Shown here one piece after another: positions 1 through 6,430 of a stretch of DNA of 6,570 bases. The position numbers and the translations under genes were made by a program. This DNA comes from Desulfobulbaceae bacterium. GTDB lineage: Bacteria > Desulfobacterota > Desulfobulbia > Desulfobulbales > Desulfocapsaceae. Location: positions 1 through 6,570 of the forward strand of contig JAHEMX010000216.1 in assembly GCA_024643445.1 (NCBI GenBank). The letters are read 5' to 3'. Numbering within the stretch: the first letter of the stretch is position 1; each line of letters opens with the position of its first letter. The notes under the pieces are model-generated. The model was not told the DNA's origin. It saw only the letters and a program-made list of their open reading frames with translations, and did not search any database.

Positions 1-1040
1 TTCTTGCCGAGCACCACCTCTCCGCTTCGACCGAAAAAGGCCGGGGCGGTGGCAAACATGGACAACGGCTTCTTCATCACCATATCCACACCGATACCGG
101 ATTCCCTGGTGTAATTCCCTGAACCGATAACGGGTTTGTTCGTCGCCGGCTTCACACCGGAGATTTCTTCCGCGAGCTTGCAGAGCGAAAGGATTTCCTC
201 GAACTTGTAGTTTGTCTTGTAGCCGAGAAGCACATGCAGGCCGACCATGAGTTCTTCCAGCGCCGCGTTACCGGTTCTTTCGCCGAGGCCGCTGATGCAG
301 GAGTGAACAACCGTTGCACCGGCGGTCACCGCTGCCAGTTCCGTGGCAACCCCCATGCCGAAATCATTATGGGTATGAATTTCAACCGGCAGTCCGGTAA
401 GCGCCTTCACCTTTCGAACCATATACTTGATGGCCTCGGGCAGCGCACAGCCCATGGTATCGACGACACCGATCGAATCGGGCGGCGACTCGGCCATGAT
501 CCCTTTCAGCAGGCCGGTCAGATCTTCATCCCTGGCCCGCGTCGTGTCGTAGGGGAAATAAACGGCGTACAGACCCTTTTCACGGGCGTAATTGATGCAG
601 TCTATGCTCTTGCGCAGTACGTCCTCCCAGGTCCAGCCGAATTGATACTTCAGTTTCGGGTAGCCGATGGGGATCTCGATGACAACGCCATGCGCACCGC
701 AGTCGATCGCCTTGTCGATATCGACCCTGAGCGCCCGGGCAAAGGTAAATATTTTGGCCTTCAACCCGAGCTTGCTGATGGCCTTGATGGCCTCGAAATC
801 TTCCTGGGAAACAGCCGGCATGCCAGCCTCGATCCGTTCCACGCCGACTTCATCGAGTTTGCGGGCAATCCGTACCTTGTCATCCTTTCTGAACACGACA
901 CCCGGTGTCTGCTCCCCGTCCCGCAGGGTTGCATCGTGGATCTCGACTTTTCCGGGCAGATCGAACTGGCCGGTTACCTCGTCGACAAAGTTATACGGGC
1001 TTACCCACCATTTATCTTCCTGTAAATACTTACTCTCCAT
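1..1040 (-). CDS. DRE-TIM metallolyase, homocitrate/isopropylmalate/citramalate synthase-like (C-terminus cut off by the window)
   Basis: Translated by hand from the ATG at 1040-1038; 346 codons stay open to the window edge with no stop, so the 3' end is missing (family members of about 370-400 residues suggest some 30-50 residues lost). Residues 1-30 form an N-terminal extension with a WW pair (11-12). The TIM barrel then starts with HDATLRDGEQ (35-44), the metal and catalytic signature of the family. DGEQ is the form found in alpha-isopropylmalate, homocitrate and citramalate synthases; HMG-CoA lyase has RDGLQ and pyruvate carboxylase RDAHQ. HTHND (222-226) supplies the two metal-binding histidines, and GLGERTGNAALE (251-262) is the glycine-rich motif seen in NifV-type synthases. 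The end, GRSGEVVLGK, matches the region before the usual SG helix. The family condenses acetyl-CoA with a 2-oxo acid in the cytoplasm. The exact substrate cannot be called. A GGAG and a closer GAG precede the start. It lies 100 bp downstream of the permease at 1141-1896 and is probably the distal gene of the operon. Confidence 0.9.
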   Translation of the reverse strand, partial: MESKYLQEDKWWVSPYNFVDEVTGQFDLPGKVEIHDATLRDGEQTPGVVFRKDDKVRIARKLDEVGVERIEAGMPAVSQEDFEAIKAISKLGLKAKIFTFARALRVDIDKAIDCGAHGVVIEIPIGYPKLKYQFGWTWEDVLRKSIDCINYAREKGLYAVYFPYDTTRARDEDLTGLLKGIMAESPPDSIGVVDTMGCALPEAIKYMVRKVKALTGLPVEIHTHNDFGMGVATELAAVTAGATVVHSCISGLGERTGNAALEELMVGLHVLLGYKTNYKFEEILSLCKLAEEISGVKPATNKPVIGSGNYTRESGIGVDMVMKKPLSMFATAPAFFGRSGEVVLGK

Positions 1041-1140
1041 AAAAACTCATCTCCGTTCATTTATACCGATCGTTTTCGCCTTCTCCCTTTTCCTGGTCAA
1101 GAGCATGAAAGCATAAGCCGGCACGTGTGGCTGTATTGGA

Positions 1141-1896
1141 TCAGTTGCGCGAAGCGGCATAGTATTCAAACTTTCGCTCCAGTACGCCAAGCCCTTCTGC
1201 AATAAGAAAGGCAAAGAAGAAAAGGACAAACAACAGCGCCCACATATGCTCCATCAGAAAGTTCGATGAATAGAGTTCGAACAGGCGACCGAAACCGACA
1301 ACGGAAACAAGAAGCTGTCCGATAATGACGCCCTTTACCGAACGAATCGCGCCGAGGCGGATACCCGCCAGGATTTCCGGCAACGCCGCCCAGACGTAAA
1401 CCTTGGTAAACGCCTGCCAGAAGTTGGCCTGAAACGATTTCGTCATCTCCACCAGTGAAGGGGTGATGTTTTTCACGCCGGCGCGTGCATCGAGAACGAT
1501 GATCCAGACGGCGAACAGCACGGTGGTCAGGATGATCGTTTTCGTGCCGAAGCCGAACAGCGTCATCAATACCGGCACGAGTGCGGTCAAAGGGGCGCTC
1601 AGGAACATGTTAACCCAGGGCAGCATCATGCGATCAAAAACGATCGATCTTCCCATCAGGACACCCATCGGGATCCCTATGAGTATGGCGATGCCGGTAC
1701 CGATAATAAAACATTTAGCCGTTATCCAGAAGGCGCTGAAGAACGTTGCTGTCGGTACAATTTCAAAAAGCCGCATGACAATGTTACTGAAAGGCGGAAG
1801 CAGAATGGACAGTTCGAGCCGGCCGACGACTTCCCAGATAATCGCCCACATGATCAGCGAGGCCATCATCGGAATTTTGATGCCAAATAGTTTCAT
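1141..1896 (-). CDS. ABC transporter permease, NitT/TauT (SsuC/TauC) type, second permease
   Basis: A 251-residue inner-membrane protein with about six hydrophobic segments (roughly residues 10-25, 60-82, 95-115, 120-137, 187-202 and 217-236), typical of BPD_transp_1 permeases of nitrate, sulfonate and taurine importers. The cytoplasmic EAA loop that docks on the ATPase is at about 150-182 and ends in LPEILAGIRLG. The glycine normally central to this loop is replaced: the segment reads SFQANFW, with Gln156 near the usual Gly position. The start at 1896 is 14 bp after the ATPase stop, with a GGGGGA ribosome site directly after that stop codon, which suggests translational coupling. The operon also encodes a different permease (2702-3466), so the channel is probably a heterodimer. 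The transported compound is not predictable from this protein alone. Confidence 0.93.
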   Translation of the reverse strand: MKLFGIKIPMMASLIMWAIIWEVVGRLELSILLPPFSNIVMRLFEIVPTATFFSAFWITAKCFIIGTGIAILIGIPMGVLMGRSIVFDRMMLPWVNMFLSAPLTALVPVLMTLFGFGTKTIILTTVLFAVWIIVLDARAGVKNITPSLVEMTKSFQANFWQAFTKVYVWAALPEILAGIRLGAIRSVKGVIIGQLLVSVVGFGRLFELYSSNFLMEHMWALLFVLFFFAFLIAEGLGVLERKFEYYAASRN

Positions 1897-1910
1897 TTTA
1901 TCAATCCCCC

Positions 1911-2705
1911 TTATTCCACATAGGTCCGCAGACCCTTCCAGATACGCTCGACGATATCCAGATAGACGGGGTCGCGCCGGATGGCATCCGGAGAGATGTC
2001 ACGGCGGATGTCCGGTCTGATGATCTCGGAGACCCGACTCGGCCGCGGCAGCAGCAGGGCGATGCTCTGGGAGACATAAACAGCCTCCTCGATCGAGTGG
2101 GTTACGAAAATAAAGGTCTTCTGCTCGTCGTCCACCACCGTCAGGAGATCTTCCTGGAATTTCCTTCGGGTCTGCTCGTCAACGGCAGAGAAAGGCTCGT
2201 CCATCAGCAGCACCTCGGCATTTACCGCAAGTGCCCGTGCCAGCCCGACACGCTGCCGCATACCGCCGGAAAGCTCGTGGGGATAGAGATTTTCATAGCC
2301 TTTCAACCCCACCGCATCAATATACTTTTCAGCAATCGCGTGCCGCTCGGACTTGGCGACTCCCTGCAACTCCAAACCGAAAGCGGCATTACGCAGAACC
2401 GAAGCCCAGGGCATCAGGGCGAAATCCTGGAACACGAAGGCTCGCTCCTTGCCCGGCCCGGTGACATTTTTGCCATTGACCGTGACGCTGCCGGAGGTCG
2501 GTTCAAGCAGGCCGGCAATAATTTTCAAAAGCGTTGTTTTCCCGCAGCCCGAGGGCCCCAGGAGCGAAGTGAGCTCACCCTTCGGGAACTGGATGGTCAT
2601 ATCATTTAACGCTTCAACGCCGCCGGGATATATCTTCGTCACGTCATTAACGGATACCGCTATATCGGTCTTGTCAGTGGAAACAGCTTCTGCAACAGCA
2701 CTCAT
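1911..2705 (-). CDS. ABC transporter ATP-binding protein, NitT/TauT (SsuB/TauB) type
   Basis: A 264-residue cytoplasmic ATPase with every expected motif: Walker A GPSGCGKTT (50-58, Lys56), Q-loop Gln93 (VFQDFALMPW), signature LSGGMRQR (145-152), Walker B VLLMDEP (165-171, Glu170 as catalytic base), D-loop SAVD (173-176) and H-loop His203. The FQDFALMPW stretch and the lack of a C-terminal regulatory domain match the ATPases of sulfonate, taurine and nitrate importers. Its start codon overlaps the stop of the upstream permease by 4 bp (ATGA, 2702-2705), and an AGAGGG ribosome site lies 7 bp before the ATG inside the permease gene. It should form a homodimer that powers the two permeases of this operon. 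No motif is missing, so the protein should be active. Confidence 0.96.
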   Translation of the reverse strand: MSAVAEAVSTDKTDIAVSVNDVTKIYPGGVEALNDMTIQFPKGELTSLLGPSGCGKTTLLKIIAGLLEPTSGSVTVNGKNVTGPGKERAFVFQDFALMPWASVLRNAAFGLELQGVAKSERHAIAEKYIDAVGLKGYENLYPHELSGGMRQRVGLARALAVNAEVLLMDEPFSAVDEQTRRKFQEDLLTVVDDEQKTFIFVTHSIEEAVYVSQSIALLLPRPSRVSEIIRPDIRRDISPDAIRRDPVYLDIVERIWKGLRTYVE

Positions 2706-3466
2706 TGGGTTACCCTCTTGTCAGGCCTGAAGAAAAAATATTCAGTACGTTCTAGAATTTCGATGAAAATCACGGCAAACGCCATGATCGAAAAGATGGC
2801 CGCATACATTTTATCGTACTCGGCAATAGACTGATTATAGGTTATCAAATCGCCGATGCCGGTCGGCGTGATCAACAACTCGGCGAGAATCGCCCCGATG
2901 AATCCCATCGCGGCACCCAGCCGCAAACCGGCATAGATGACCGGACTGGCCGCCGGGATGATGATCTTGAGAATAATCTGGCGGCTGCTGCCGAGATAGG
3001 ACCGGCCCATCTCGATCATCGACGTCGGCGTGTGGCGTACCGCGCTATAGGCGTTCAACACGATAACCGGCATCGACATGATGCAGACCGTCAAAATTTT
3101 TGAGGTCAGTCCGATACCGTAGGCGAAGGTGAGCAAAGGAATCAGTGCCGCCAGCGGAGCAGACTGCAAAACGATGAAAACCGGTGCGCCGAACCACTCG
3201 GCCTTAGCATTGAGCCCCATGAAAACACCGCAGGCAATGCCGAGAATTGATGAAATAATGAGCCCGATAAGAAGCGGCTGAAACGTTGCCGGATAGACCG
3301 AAACCATCGAACCGTCTGCGATCATGCCGCCGAGGGCGGACATCGTCTGCAGAAAGGTCGGGAATGCGGGACTGATCGGGATACGCCCGAGATATTCCCA
3401 GGCACCGGCCGCGATAATGACCGATAGAAGCCGTAGCGTCAGGGGATGCTTTAAAAAGGACGACAT
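2702..3466 (-). CDS. ABC transporter permease, NitT/TauT (SsuC/TauC) type, first permease
   Basis: A 254-residue inner-membrane permease with about six hydrophobic spans (roughly 10-26, 64-84, 93-118, 120-139, 183-200 and 220-238). The EAA loop runs from about Glu152 (EMGRSYLGSSRQ) through IIIPAASPVIYAGLRLG and keeps the conserved glycine (Gly159) and proline (Pro171), unlike the partner permease at 1141-1896. The start at 3466 has AAGGAAC as ribosome site about 8 bp upstream. The reading frame ends in a TGA that overlaps the ATPase start, so the two genes are translationally coupled. It lies downstream of the binding-protein gene, separated by a 94 bp gap holding a strong stem-loop. The two permeases are clearly distinct in sequence, so they are unlikely to be a recent duplication. 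Confidence 0.93.
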   Translation of the reverse strand: MSSFLKHPLTLRLLSVIIAAGAWEYLGRIPISPAFPTFLQTMSALGGMIADGSMVSVYPATFQPLLIGLIISSILGIACGVFMGLNAKAEWFGAPVFIVLQSAPLAALIPLLTFAYGIGLTSKILTVCIMSMPVIVLNAYSAVRHTPTSMIEMGRSYLGSSRQIILKIIIPAASPVIYAGLRLGAAMGFIGAILAELLITPTGIGDLITYNQSIAEYDKMYAAIFSIMAFAVIFIEILERTEYFFFRPDKRVTQ

Positions 3467-3494
3467 GGATGTTCCTTGTTAGTATGAAAGAGGG

Positions 3495-3560
3495 GTTTCT
3501 CAATGCCGGGGCGGTTGCCCGGCGGACATCATCTCCGCCGGGCAACCGCGGGATTGAAAC
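3495..3560 (-). promoter_or_regulatory. Strong intercistronic stem-loop between binding protein and first permease
   Basis: A perfect 16 bp inverted repeat (3511-3526 and 3534-3549) encloses a 7-base loop. Weaker outer arms (GTTT/AAAC and CAAT/ATTG, with an internal loop and a 2-base bulge) extend it so that its base touches the stop codon of the binding-protein gene at 3561. On the transcribed strand no U-run follows; the bases after the stem are C-rich. It is therefore not a standard intrinsic terminator. Hairpins at this place in binding-protein operons are known to protect the upstream mRNA from 3' exonucleases and to lower expression of the membrane genes. That role here is inferred. Confidence 0.75.
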
Positions 3561-4547
3561 TTACTTGCCTGATTTCGCTTTGGCGGCATCCAGCGGAGCG
3601 AGATACCAGTAATCCTCTACCTTGAGACTCTCGGCCGGGCCGTTCATCTGGCCGGCGGCGACATAGAATTCAAAGTCGGCCTTGGCTGCAGCTTCTCCCC
3701 CACCATTGGGATCGTAAAGCCCGCCGTCCACGGCCTCTTTGTAATAGGCGTCAACGCCATCAAGGAGTTCTTTCGGCAGATCCGCCAGCAGGTTACGCTT
3801 CTTGCGCTCCTGGTCTATTATGGTCGGATCCGCGGTCATTTCACGCCAGGTACGAAGCAGTTCCTCAACGAGGATCGCAATGCTTGCTTCATTCTTCTTC
3901 ATCCATTCGATCTCGCCGAACAGTACTTCATCACTTGCCGGGTCGGTTACGCCGGGCAGCGTGTGAAAACGATCACCGGCTTTCTCCATCAGGACGTTTT
4001 TGTTCGACAGATCAACGATCGTCGCATCAATCTGCCCTTTCATCATGGCAATGATCCTGTTCTCTGAACCGGGTACGTAGCTACGCTGTCCCAGGGTAAT
4101 ACCCTCGCGCTTGATGATGATATCACCGATGGCCTCGGTACCGGTACCGCGTGCATGAAAGGTGAACGGTTGACCGTTCAGATCCTGCCAGGTCTTGTAC
4201 TTGTTGGCCACGACCGGGTAAAAGACCAGCTTGCTGATCTGGAATATGTTACGCAGCGGTACCTTGCTTTTCTGGATGATCGAGTAAGGTGTTCCGACCG
4301 CAAGATCCATCTGGCCACCGATAACGGCCTGAATAGCGAGCTGCTCCTTGGCAAAGGCTGTCATTTCGTAGTCGAGCCCGCGATCCTTGGCACGATCAAG
4401 AGCGACAAGAAAGCAGAGGGTTTCAACAGACGCCACATCGCCCAGAGCGATGCGGATCTTGTCAGCGGCCTGACTATTCAGGCCGATGCTTAAAACAACT
4501 AACAAGGTAGCAAACATGACTGAAATTCTTTTCGTGAGAACCTTCAT
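3561..4547 (-). CDS. Periplasmic substrate-binding protein of a NitT/TauT-type ABC importer (NMT1/THI5-like fold)
   Basis: A 328-residue protein with a clear Sec signal peptide: a basic n-region (MKVLTKR), a hydrophobic core at about 8-23, and a likely cut after NSQA (between residues 27 and 28). There is no lipobox cysteine, so the product should be free in the periplasm. The mature part starts KIRIALGDV, the first strand of the type II binding-protein fold. HARGTGTEAIGDIII (131-145) corresponds to the GxGTxA region that often contacts an anionic ligand, and GQIDATIVDL (171-180) matches the GxxDAxxxx strand of NMT1-like proteins. A lysine-rich tail (AAKAKSGK) ends the protein. The start is fixed by a perfect AGGAGGT (4559-4553) 5 bp before the ATG, the strongest ribosome site in the window, which suits a protein needed in excess. 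A stem-loop follows the stop directly. The ligand cannot be deduced; sulfonates, nitrate-like anions, pyrimidines and aromatic acids are all bound by relatives. Confidence 0.92.
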   Translation of the reverse strand: MKVLTKRISVMFATLLVVLSIGLNSQAADKIRIALGDVASVETLCFLVALDRAKDRGLDYEMTAFAKEQLAIQAVIGGQMDLAVGTPYSIIQKSKVPLRNIFQISKLVFYPVVANKYKTWQDLNGQPFTFHARGTGTEAIGDIIIKREGITLGQRSYVPGSENRIIAMMKGQIDATIVDLSNKNVLMEKAGDRFHTLPGVTDPASDEVLFGEIEWMKKNEASIAILVEELLRTWREMTADPTIIDQERKKRNLLADLPKELLDGVDAYYKEAVDGGLYDPNGGGEAAAKADFEFYVAAGQMNGPAESLKVEDYWYLAPLDAAKAKSGK

Positions 4548-4570
4548 TTCTTACCTCCTGCGACTTTAGT

Positions 4571-4599
4571 TTTATAGTGAGGTTGAGCTTTCATCTGCC
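4571..4599 (-). promoter_or_regulatory. Weak candidate internal promoter before the binding-protein gene
   Basis: TATAAA (minus strand, 4576-4571) resembles a -10 box and would place the start of transcription about 17 bases before the ATG at 4547. The hexamer 17 bp upstream (GGCAGA, 4599-4594) is a poor -35 match, about two of six bases. The gap of about 100 bp between the small ORF and the binding-protein gene leaves room for an internal promoter, which would let the transporter be expressed apart from the regulator and dehydrogenase. Low confidence. Confidence 0.22.
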
Positions 4600-4651
4600 T
4601 GCAGTGAAGCCGGCAGTTGAAACGGTGATACCTGCAGTTTCGTACAACGAT

Positions 4652-4822
4652 TTACACAAACCTCCTCTTCCATGAGTAATTGCCGGATTCGTCAGTTCCG
4701 GTTACCGGCATGTTCTGAAGATTAACGGAGTAGCCGTCGGGCAACTCCATCCAACAAGCACCCCTGGCGAGGAGGGCATCCGCATCTCGCTTTGCCTTCC
4801 CCGCCGCTCCCGGACGGTCCAT
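4652..4822 (-). CDS. Small hypothetical protein, 56 residues, between the SDR and the binding protein
   Basis: Read by hand from the ATG at 4822-4820 to the TAA at 4654-4652. Not recognised as any family. The N-terminal 20 residues are Ala/Lys/Arg-rich and probably helical. The rest reads GACWMELPDGYSVNLQ and then TGTDESGNYSWKRRFV, with two Trp, two Tyr and the turn-forming PDG, TGTDESGN, suggestive of a small beta protein. Support for coding: by my count about 65% of third codon positions are G or C and about 42% of first positions are G; it fills most of an otherwise empty gap; and it starts 18 bp after the SDR stop on the same strand. Against: no clear Shine-Dalgarno (only GGAACAGG), and the ATG lies in the loop of a CCCGGA/TCCGGG hairpin (4809-4833). 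The SDR stop is in the same frame, so the two are separated only by one TAA and six sense codons. Alternative start: the internal ATG at 4750. It may be a real small gene or the remnant of a longer one. Confidence 0.5.
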   Translation of the reverse strand: MDRPGAAGKAKRDADALLARGACWMELPDGYSVNLQNMPVTGTDESGNYSWKRRFV

Positions 4823-4840
4823 CCTGTTCCGGGCCGGCGC

Positions 4841-5620
4841 TTAAAAAGTTCCGGGGTATTTGCCGCCGTCAATCAGCAGGTTCTGGCCGGTAATAAATCC
4901 GGCCTGATCACTGCACAGGTAGGCACACAGATCACCCAGTTCAGCCGGGTCACCGAAGCGTCCGGCAGCAACGGCCGCGGTTCTGATCGCCTTCATCTCC
5001 TCGTAGGTCCGGTTCTGGACCTTGGCCAGGGCCTTGGTATTGGCCTGGTGCCGTCCGGTATCGAAATCACCCGGCAGCAGGTTGTTGATCGTCACGTTGT
5101 GCTTGGCCACTTCCCTTGACGTGCCTGCAACAAAGCCGGTCAAGCCGGCCCGGGCGCTGTTGGACAGACCGAGGATACTGATCGGGGCCTTCACCGCGCT
5201 CGAGGTGATGTTGACGATACGTCCGAATTTTCTGGCGATCATGCCATCCACCGTTTCCTTGATCATGAAGACGGCTCCCAGCATGTTATTGTTAAGTGCA
5301 TCTATCCAGGCTGCCCGATCCCAGTCGCGAAAATTGCCTGTCGGCGGCCCCCCCGAATTATTGACGATGATATCCGGTTCAGGACAGGCCTTCAGCACAG
5401 CGGCCCGTCCCTCATCGCTGTTTATATCCGCCGCCACGGGGATGACTTTTACGCCTGTCGCGGTACTTATCTCCTGCGCTGCCGCCTCGATATTGGCTGC
5501 AGTACGGGCAACGATTGTCAGCTCAACTCCTTCGCGGGCAAGTGCAAGTGCACAGGCCTTTCCCAGGCCGGAGCTTGCACCGCCGACTATCCCTTTTTTT
5601 CCTCGTATTCCCAAATCCAT
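4841..5620 (-). CDS. Short-chain dehydrogenase/reductase-like protein, atypical subgroup without YxxxK
   Basis: A 259-residue Rossmann-fold protein of classical SDR length. The cofactor loop is GGASSGLG (13-20), with Gly in place of the usual first Thr. Other SDR landmarks are DIN (65-67), NNSG (87-90, in place of NNAG), Asn112, the catalytic Ser in NITSS (137-141), PG (183-184), and a C-terminal GxxxxxDGG (245-253). The catalytic YxxxK is absent: the aligned stretch is SNSAR (153-157), so Tyr is Ser and Lys is Arg. Such SNxxRAG variants make up a recognised beta-ketoacyl-reductase-like subgroup that lacks a perfect tetrad, so this is probably a family trait and not decay; the frame is intact. 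If active it would reduce or oxidise a carbonyl/hydroxyl with NAD(P)(H) in the cytoplasm. An AGGAGG lies about 10 bp before the ATG. It starts 45 bp after the regulator stop, so it is the first structural gene of the operon. Confidence 0.9.
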   Translation of the reverse strand: MDLGIRGKKGIVGGASSGLGKACALALAREGVELTIVARTAANIEAAAQEISTATGVKVIPVAADINSDEGRAAVLKACPEPDIIVNNSGGPPTGNFRDWDRAAWIDALNNNMLGAVFMIKETVDGMIARKFGRIVNITSSAVKAPISILGLSNSARAGLTGFVAGTSREVAKHNVTINNLLPGDFDTGRHQANTKALAKVQNRTYEEMKAIRTAAVAAGRFGDPAELGDLCAYLCSDQAGFITGQNLLIDGGKYPGTF

Positions 5621-5665
5621 GTTTTCACATCCTCCTCGTCGTGGTCCAGCAGCCTTATTTATGGT

Positions 5666-6370
5666 TCAGCGGCCAGCCTGTTTTTGCCAGATCTCTTCCA
5701 GCATCATTGGTGAGGCAGTATTAAGCTGCACCATATAGCTCTGCAGGGCGTTCATGGTATTCTTCTTCTGTTCTTTCATCAGGTTATCGGCGCGATCCAC
5801 ATCAACGGTCGACAGGGCCTCGATGATCTCCTCGTGCTCGGCAATAGCCGTCGCAGCCCGTTCCGGGACATAGGAGAAAATGCTCGGCCAGCGCTCAAAT
5901 GCATCCCACAGATCAGATATCATCTTGTAAAGTCGTGGATACGGTGCGGCCCGATAAATGCGCAGATGAAACTCCTTGTTCAGCCGCGCGAGACTCTCGT
6001 AGCGGTTTTTCCTGACTGCGCCTTTCATTTCTTCATTTTTCTTTTTCAGCCAGGCAATATCGTTCTGGCTTATGCAGGGTACGGCCAACCGGGTGGCAAG
6101 GGCCTCAAGAGAGATGCGTATCAGGTAGACCTCCGAGAGTTCCCGGTCATCGATCCTGGTTACCACGGCGCCGGCATGCGGTGTAAACGTGACGTAACCG
6201 TCACTTTCCAGGCGTCTGATCGCTTCACGGACAGGAGTTTCACTGAAGCCGAGAGACTTTGCCAGGCTGGCCATCACCAGCTTCTGACCGGGCTTCAGCG
6301 TCCCCTTGATAATACCCTGCCGCAGCTTCTCGTAGACGACAAGGTTCTTGGTTTTACCATCTTTGGGCAT
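5666..6370 (-). CDS. GntR-family transcriptional regulator, FadR subfamily with FCD ligand domain
   Basis: A 234-residue repressor-type protein. Residues about 10-75 are the GntR winged helix: IIKGTLKPGQKL (20-31), LAKSLGFSETPVREAIRRLESDGYV (36-60, with the recognition helix), and a wing ending in GAVVTRI. Residues about 77-225 are the all-helical FCD effector domain, with NKEFH (131-135) and HEEIIEAL (179-186). In many FCD proteins an Asp and three His bind a metal that helps hold a carboxylate effector. Here the Asp position is Asn131 and the last His appears to be a Gln in MKEQKK (Gln201), so the site may be weak or altered. GGAGG lies about 10 bp before the start. It heads the operon, and three matching palindromes sit in its promoter, which points to autorepression relieved by a small acid related to the imported compound. 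The effector identity is inferred only in broad terms. Confidence 0.94.
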   Translation of the reverse strand: MPKDGKTKNLVVYEKLRQGIIKGTLKPGQKLVMASLAKSLGFSETPVREAIRRLESDGYVTFTPHAGAVVTRIDDRELSEVYLIRISLEALATRLAVPCISQNDIAWLKKKNEEMKGAVRKNRYESLARLNKEFHLRIYRAAPYPRLYKMISDLWDAFERWPSIFSYVPERAATAIAEHEEIIEALSTVDVDRADNLMKEQKKNTMNALQSYMVQLNTASPMMLEEIWQKQAGR

Positions 6371-6389
6371 AGCTTGCTTTCCTCCGTGA

Positions 6390-6405
6390 TTATCCTATAT
6401 GATGC
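6390..6405. promoter_or_regulatory. Operator copy 1 (imperfect), between promoter and regulator start
   Basis: Core ATCCTATATGAT (6392-6403) matches 11 of 12 bases of the perfect palindrome core ATCCTATAGGAT at 6414-6425. Its centre is 22 bp from that of copy 2. It lies just upstream of the GGAGG ribosome site, in the presumed leader of the regulator mRNA. Likely bound by the GntR protein encoded next to it. Confidence 0.6.
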
Positions 6406-6411
6406 CTTGAT

Positions 6412-6427
6412 AAATCCTATAGGATTT
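6412..6427. promoter_or_regulatory. Operator copy 2, perfect 16 bp palindrome at the predicted transcription start
   Basis: AAATCCTATAGGATTT is its own reverse complement over 16 bases. With the promoter given separately, transcription should start near 6424, inside this site, so a bound dimer would block RNA polymerase. This is the middle and best of three copies spaced 22 bp centre to centre. GntR dimers typically bind short AT-rich palindromes such as this. Confidence 0.75.
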
Positions 6428-6430
6428 CTT

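Noticed and set aside
234..1025. Long plus-strand ORF of 263 codons
   Set aside because: It lies antisense to the synthase gene, whose motifs are unmistakable in the minus frame. The plus translation shows no domain and its openness follows from the codon bias of the real gene.
1047..1229. Minus-strand ORF of 60 codons across the end of the second permease and the gap
   Set aside because: It begins inside the permease in another frame, has no ribosome site and no recognisable features, and the permease frame explains the overlap.
1463..2020. Plus-strand ORF antisense to the permease and ATPase
   Set aside because: It spans the junction of two clear minus-strand genes and its translation is low-complexity shadow sequence.
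3204..3545. Minus-strand ORF over the start of the first permease and the stem-loop
   Set aside because: Its sequence is rich in Arg and Ala from frame-shifted permease codons, and it covers a hairpin that explains the intergenic part.
3511..3549. Intrinsic terminator of the binding-protein gene
   Set aside because: The stem is strong but no U-run follows on the transcribed strand, and the permease downstream would be cut off from its operon. A stabilising or attenuating hairpin is preferred.
4841..5620. Dehydrogenase as a decayed pseudogene because YxxxK is missing
   Set aside because: The frame is intact over full family length, other motifs are kept, and the SNxxRAG pattern is typical of a known non-canonical SDR subgroup.
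5022..5738. Plus-strand ORF of 238 codons antisense to the dehydrogenase
   Set aside because: Mirror of a clear SDR gene; no plausible start signal or domain.
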